From: Alphaproteobacteria bacterium
GTDB lineage: Bacteria > Pseudomonadota > Alphaproteobacteria > UBA2136 > UBA6156
Length of the DNA: 9,958 nucleotides
Assembly (NCBI GenBank): GCA_027490875.1
Contig: JAIXXE010000159.1
Location: 1 to 9,958 of the forward strand
Direction: 5' to 3'
Below, piece after piece: positions 7,392-9,958 of this stretch. Position 1 is the stretch's first letter; each line of letters opens with the position of its first letter. The notes beneath the pieces are model-generated. The model did no database searches and was not told the DNA's origin. It saw nothing but the letters and a program-made list of their open reading frames with translations. Both the position numbers and the translations under genes were made by a program.

Positions 7392-7691
7392 CTAGAGAGT
7401 CACTCGACCAATCTCAGCGACCAAGTCGCCAAAGTTGTCGCGGAACCCATATAGACGGACGAGTTTGCCCGCCGTCGATGTAGTTCCAATAACAACGGTG
7501 TCGGGGAAGAACTCCCCGTACATTATTGGGTTTGCTGACCACGGGATATTTCCCATGGTTAGAGAGTGAACCTCCATCTCCCGAATTGGGAGGAGGTTAT
7601 TGGGATCTCTTCCCACGGCGATCGGGTTAAACCCGATTTCGGCGAGTAACAGGGCCAGGTCTGTTCCTTGATCGTAGATTGGACTGTTCAT
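7392..7691 (-). CDS. hypothetical protein (99 residues), unrecognised
   Basis: I do not recognise this small protein. It is acidic to neutral with no signal peptide, no membrane span and no cysteine. The N-terminal third looks helical (DLALLLAEIGF, 11-21) and is followed by a proline- and glycine-rich middle. The C-terminal third reads like beta strands (DTVVIGT 64-70, KLVRLYGF 76-83) ending in a helix (FGDLVAEIG, 87-95). It is probably a real gene: AGGAG (minus strand, 7702-7698) lies 6 bases before the ATG at 7691, and a dedicated terminator follows. By my count its GC is about 52%, against 60-65% in neighbours, and it uses GGA, AGA, CGA, ATA, CCA, ACA and TCT codons that neighbours avoid. 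That suggests recent acquisition or a young gene. It sits alone between two convergent/divergent core genes with a 5' leader hairpin. Confidence 0.7.
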   Translation of the reverse strand: MNSPIYDQGTDLALLLAEIGFNPIAVGRDPNNLLPIREMEVHSLTMGNIPWSANPIMYGEFFPDTVVIGTTSTAGKLVRLYGFRDNFGDLVAEIGRVTL

Positions 7692-7725
7692 GTTAGTCTC
7701 CTGTGTGAGGAAGGCCCACCATCGC

Positions 7726-7744
7726 TACGCCCAGAATGGGCGTA
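7726..7744 (-). promoter_or_regulatory. hairpin in the 5' leader region of the 99-residue gene
   Basis: TACGCCCA (7726-7733) pairs perfectly with TGGGCGTA (7737-7744) around the triloop GAA. On the minus strand it lies about 24 bases upstream of the ribosome site. No T run follows it there, so it is not a terminator in that direction. It could be an mRNA leader structure or a protein-binding dyad. Confidence 0.5.
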
Positions 7745-7872
7745 TGAAACGATTAAAGTGAGCCAATGAGCTAATTGCTTATACCCCCGCCCACAAGTCT
7801 ACATACCAAGCTCCTGACACCATCTTAAACCACTGAAATGTCGTTTTAACCTTACAGCCTGTCGTGTTTTGC

Positions 7873-7900
7873 TTGAAAGCCTATGGGGGCGCGCTAGTAT
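7873..7900 (+). promoter_or_regulatory. putative sigma-70-type promoter for the BI-1-like gene
   Basis: TTGAAA (7873-7878, 5 of 6 consensus) and TAGTAT (7895-7900, 4 of 6) are spaced by 16 bases. The predicted start near 7907 leaves a leader of about 60 bases before ATG 7969, which argues against translation from the upstream in-frame GTG at 7864. Confidence 0.5.
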
Positions 7901-7968
7901 CCGTAGCAAGAGCGTGCGGCAAGGGTGCCGTGGCGCTAAAACCTTATAAACCAAGAAGGAACCTAACC

Positions 7969-8685
7969 ATGGCCTTTAATATCCCCGCCAGTCGGGCTGC
8001 CGGTACCGGCTTTGCCGCGGCTTTAACCCAGCACATGAACCAAACCTTCAGCTATATGGCTGCGGGCGTTGGGCTTTCCGGCATTGTGGCCTATTTAACC
8101 ATGAGCACCCCCGCCCTGCTGAGCCTCGCCACCAGCGGTGGGTTTATCTGGATGCTCATCATTCTGGGCGCCGCCTTCTTCATTCACAAGCTGGTGTTTA
8201 ACCTGCAACCCGCCGCGGGCTTGGCAGTCTTTGCGGGCTACAGCGCCTTTATGGGCTTTTCCTTTGCCCCGTTGGTCGCGCAGTACACCGGCGCCAGCGT
8301 GGCCAGCGCCTTTGCCATCGCCGCCATTATGTTTGCCGGGACCGCCGCCTACGGCTTTCTGACCAAGCGCAGCCTTGCGGGTTGGGGCACCTTTTTAATG
8401 ATGGGTGTATGGGGCCTGCTGGGCGCGGTGGTGGTAAGCCTGGTGATGAGCCTGTTTGGCATGAGCATGGGCTTTATGCAAACCGCCATTAACCTGATTG
8501 CCGTACCACTGTTTGCCGCCATGACCGCATGGCAGGTGAATGAAATGCGCGACACCTTCGCCGCCTACGGCCAAGATGAGCTGATGCGCAGCCGCCTGAG
8601 CATCCTGCAAGCGCTGGGGCTGTATGTTAACTTCATCAACATGTTCATCAGCCTGCTGCAACTGCTGGGTCAACAGCGCCAATAA
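7969..8685 (+). CDS. Bax inhibitor-1/YccA family membrane protein
   Basis: The 238-residue inner-membrane protein belongs to the BI-1 (TMBIM/UPF0005) family. Members are seven-span proteins linked to calcium leak in some bacteria and to FtsH-associated membrane quality control for E. coli YccA. Seven hydrophobic segments can be seen at about 28-50, 56-75, 83-104, 110-131, 139-163, 168-187 and 211-235. The diagnostic C-terminus is present: YGQDEL (200-205) is followed by LSILQALGLYVNFINMFISL (210-229), which matches the family pattern ALxLYxxFINxF. ATG 7969 is chosen because AAGGA (7956-7960) lies 8 bases upstream and it gives a family-typical N-terminus with a short polar tail. The in-frame GTG at 7864 would add 35 unlikely residues overlapping the promoter. 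The gene is monocistronic with its own terminator. Function in this organism is inferred from family only. Confidence 0.93.
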   Translation: MAFNIPASRAAGTGFAAALTQHMNQTFSYMAAGVGLSGIVAYLTMSTPALLSLATSGGFIWMLIILGAAFFIHKLVFNLQPAAGLAVFAGYSAFMGFSFAPLVAQYTGASVASAFAIAAIMFAGTAAYGFLTKRSLAGWGTFLMMGVWGLLGAVVVSLVMSLFGMSMGFMQTAINLIAVPLFAAMTAWQVNEMRDTFAAYGQDELMRSRLSILQALGLYVNFINMFISLLQLLGQQRQ

Positions 8686-8708
8686 CAACGCCTACAAGCC
8701 TACACCCC

Positions 8709-8740
8709 CAATTATCCCGCCACTGGCGGGATAATTGTTT
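8709..8740 (+). terminator. intrinsic terminator after the BI-1-like gene
   Basis: A perfect 13-base stem, CAATTATCCCGCC (8709-8721) with GGCGGGATAATTG (8725-8737), closes a 3-base loop and runs into TTT. The U tract is short but the stem is strong, and its A/T-rich base extends the tail. Confidence 0.85.
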
Positions 8741-8803
8741 GACAAGCATAGTTTATACACTTAAGGCGATGAAAGACGTATCACACTGGCCGAGGAGGCC
8801 CCA

Positions 8804-9403
8804 ATGTTTCATGCAGCAGTACTTGATGCAAGAACTGACGACCGCCTTTCTCGTGCGGTGACTATGGTCACCAAACTGATTGGCATGATGCCACGCAAGA
8901 GCTCGCCCAACATCCCGGCGCTTTCGCACCCCTTTGCCGTCTTGGCACTGGTGGTTGAAGCAGGGGGTGACGCAGACCAGCAGGTTGCTGCCGTGCTCCA
9001 TGATGTGCTGGAAGACTACGGCACGCTGTACAGCGCCGCGCGTATGGCTACTGAATTCGGCCCTGACGTGCTGGCCCTGGTAAGGGCGGCCTCAGATTGC
9101 GAAATCAGCCCGGAGAGCCCACACAAACGCCCGTGGCAGGAGCGCAAGGAGGCGTATGTGGCAAGCCTTGATACCAAGTCGGCCTATCAGCTGTTGGTGG
9201 TCGCCGCCGACAAGGTGCACAACCTCAGCACCCTGTTGGCCGAACTGGCCCAGAACCCTTCTGCTTGGAATATGTACAAGGGCGGGCGTAACGGCACGCA
9301 GTGGTACTACACGCAAGTGATTCAGGCCATCGCGCACAAGCGGCCCGATTGCCCCTTGGTGGGCAGGTTGATGCCAATGCTGGAGCAACTGAATCGGTAC
9401 TAG
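8804..9403 (+). CDS. stand-alone HD-domain protein, RelA/SpoT-type (p)ppGpp hydrolase-like
   Basis: The 199-residue cytoplasmic protein looks like a single HD-superfamily metal-dependent phosphohydrolase of the kind found in the hydrolase domain of SpoT/Rel and in MESH1-type small alarmone hydrolases. Likely metal ligands are His42 (LSHP), His66-Asp67 (LHD) and Asp136 (VAADKVHNL). The Glu70-Asp71 pair in HDVLED matches the ED catalytic pair of Rel hydrolases. The segment around FGPDVLALVRAASD (85-98) also fits that family. There is no synthetase, TGS or ACT domain. ATG 8804 has an excellent ribosome site, AGGAGG (8793-8798), 5 bases away. It is the last plus-strand gene, ending just before a shared terminator. 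Hydrolysis of (p)ppGpp is inferred from family; another nucleotide pyrophosphate is possible. Confidence 0.82.
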   Translation: MFHAAVLDARTDDRLSRAVTMVTKLIGMMPRKSSPNIPALSHPFAVLALVVEAGGDADQQVAAVLHDVLEDYGTLYSAARMATEFGPDVLALVRAASDCEISPESPHKRPWQERKEAYVASLDTKSAYQLLVVAADKVHNLSTLLAELAQNPSAWNMYKGGRNGTQWYYTQVIQAIAHKRPDCPLVGRLMPMLEQLNRY

Positions 9404-9428
9404 CCCATGGGCAGGCTGCACCAAACTT

Positions 9429-9461
9429 AACAACCCGCCGCAATTTTAGCGGCGGGTTGTT
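9429..9461. terminator. bidirectional terminator shared by convergent genes
   Basis: A perfect 13-base stem, AACAACCCGCCGC (9429-9441) with GCGGCGGGTTGTT (9449-9461), encloses a 7-base loop. The arms end in A/T on both sides, fitting termination in both directions. The TAA stop (9446-9448) of the minus-strand gene lies inside the loop, so its final codons are part of the stem. Confidence 0.88.
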
Positions 9462-9943
9462 TCGTTGGCCAAGCTTAACATAATGGCCCACTCGGGGGCG
9501 GTGACGGGCTGAACACTCAGGCGCTGGTACTTCAGCAGGGCCATCGCTTGCAGCCGTGGGTCGGCCTTCACCTGTGCCAGAGTTACAGGGTTGGGCAAGG
9601 CCCGCACCGGCGCCACACGCACTCCCACCCACGGGTTGGTGCCGTTCTTGGTTAGGTCTGCGGCGGTGGCGGTGGGGTCGGGCGTGGCGGTTGCCAAAAT
9701 GATGAGGTCAATATCACTCGCCGACATGCCCGCGGCGTCGAGCGCCTTGCGCGATGCTTCGATCGCGAGGCTCGATGTTGTTTCATCGGGTTCGGCAATG
9801 TGGCGGAATTTGATGCCGGTACGTTCGGTAATCCATGCGTCGGTGGTATCGACTTTATTGGCCAGTTCCGCGTTGGACACGCGATTGCGCGGAAGCGCCG
9901 ACCCAGTGCCTTTAATGACGGCACGAAGAGCGATTTCAGTCAC
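9446..9943 (-). CDS. chimeric frame: FabH N-terminus fused to EVE-domain C-terminal half
   Basis: The 165-residue product joins two unrelated families. Residues 1 to about 88 are a standard FabH (beta-ketoacyl-ACP synthase III) N-terminus: GTGSALP (12-18), VDTTDAWITERTGI (31-44), RHIA and DETTSSLA, ending LIILATATPD. From about 91 onward it is the second half of an EVE domain: NPWVGVRVAPVRALPNPVTL (103-122), KADPRLQAMAL (126-136), RLSVQPVTAPEW (141-152). The join at PDPTATA (88-94, bases 9682-9662) could belong to either family. FabH catalytic Cys, His and Asn are missing, as is the first half of the EVE fold, so neither activity is expected. Start is GTG 9943, overlapping the TGA of a preceding frame. 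The frame ends inside a terminator. It may be a genuine microhomology deletion or an assembly join; I cannot tell which. Confidence 0.8.
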   Translation of the reverse strand: MTEIALRAVIKGTGSALPRNRVSNAELANKVDTTDAWITERTGIKFRHIAEPDETTSSLAIEASRKALDAAGMSASDIDLIILATATPDPTATAADLTKNGTNPWVGVRVAPVRALPNPVTLAQVKADPRLQAMALLKYQRLSVQPVTAPEWAIMLSLANETTRR

Positions 9944-9958
9944 TCGGCCTGTATCCGC
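9940..9958 (-). CDS. possible 3' end of an upstream gene, perhaps plsX
   Basis: On the minus strand the bases entering from the right edge read R-I-Q-A-E then TGA, with the TGA overlapping the GTG start of the FabH-like frame (GTGA). Such overlap fits translational coupling, and plsX precedes fabH in many proteobacteria. Only five codons are visible, so the identity is a guess from conserved gene order. Confidence 0.25.

Larger units (their letters stand above)
7692..7968. other. divergent intergenic region between the orphan gene and the BI-1-like gene
   Basis: This 277-base gap separates two divergent starts and is AT-richer in its middle (about 7745-7875) than the genes. It holds the leader hairpin at 7726-7744, the ribosome site of the minus-strand gene, a plausible plus-strand promoter at 7873-7900 and the ribosome site of the plus-strand gene. 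I found no convincing minus-strand promoter and no small gene. Confidence 0.5.

Noticed and set aside
7864..7968. GTG-initiated 35-residue extension of the BI-1-like protein
   Set aside because: The segment overlaps a plausible promoter, has no ribosome site, and is a basic non-family tail; ATG 7969 has a good site.
8739..8767. Perfect TTGACA box as a promoter for the HD gene
   Set aside because: No acceptable -10 hexamer lies 15-19 bases downstream (best is TTAAGG), and the only TATA-like bases are about 10 away. It may still be a promoter read by a divergent sigma factor, but I cannot support it.

Overview
The window looks like a piece of a Gram-negative, probably alphaproteobacterial chromosome. 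Its protein genes run at about 60-65% GC, are tightly packed and mostly use AGGA/GGAGG-type ribosome sites. The placement rests on the style of FtsK, the CpsG-like phosphohexomutase, the BI-1 protein, the EVE fragment and a plsX-fabH-like junction at the right edge. It is an inference, not a phylogenetic result. I see no rRNA, tRNA, CRISPR array or insertion sequence.

Layout from left to right. Positions 1-1421 (minus) hold most of a polytopic membrane protein of the DUF6056 type, cut by the window edge. It is divergent from a class-I-type SAM methyltransferase at 1530-2312 (plus). That gene converges on ftsK (2369-4684, minus), a complete 771-residue DNA translocase. Divergent from ftsK is a phosphomannomutase/phosphoglucomutase (4806-6221, plus), followed after 80 bases by a patatin-like phospholipase (6302-7264, plus). 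A dense cluster of stem-loops then separates the patatin gene from a small, compositionally foreign orphan gene (7392-7691, minus). The next plus-strand genes are a Bax-inhibitor-1/YccA-like membrane protein (7969-8685) and a stand-alone HD-domain protein resembling RelA/SpoT-type (p)ppGpp hydrolases (8804-9403). Each ends in a clear intrinsic terminator.

The right edge holds the strangest object: a minus-strand reading frame (9446-9943) whose first ~88 residues are the N-terminus of FabH (beta-ketoacyl-ACP synthase III) and whose last ~75 residues are the C-terminal half of an EVE-domain protein. They join in frame at a PDPTATA segment that either family could contribute. Codon choice also changes there. 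It is either a real microhomology deletion/fusion or a chimeric assembly join.

Most of the window is ordinary core-genome housekeeping: cell division and chromosome segregation, sugar-nucleotide supply, membrane and lipid functions, and alarmone turnover. I do not see a complete new multi-gene system. The items most worth a second look are the FabH/EVE chimera, the orphan 99-residue gene with its leader hairpin, and the multi-hairpin region 7271-7389 with complementary loops.
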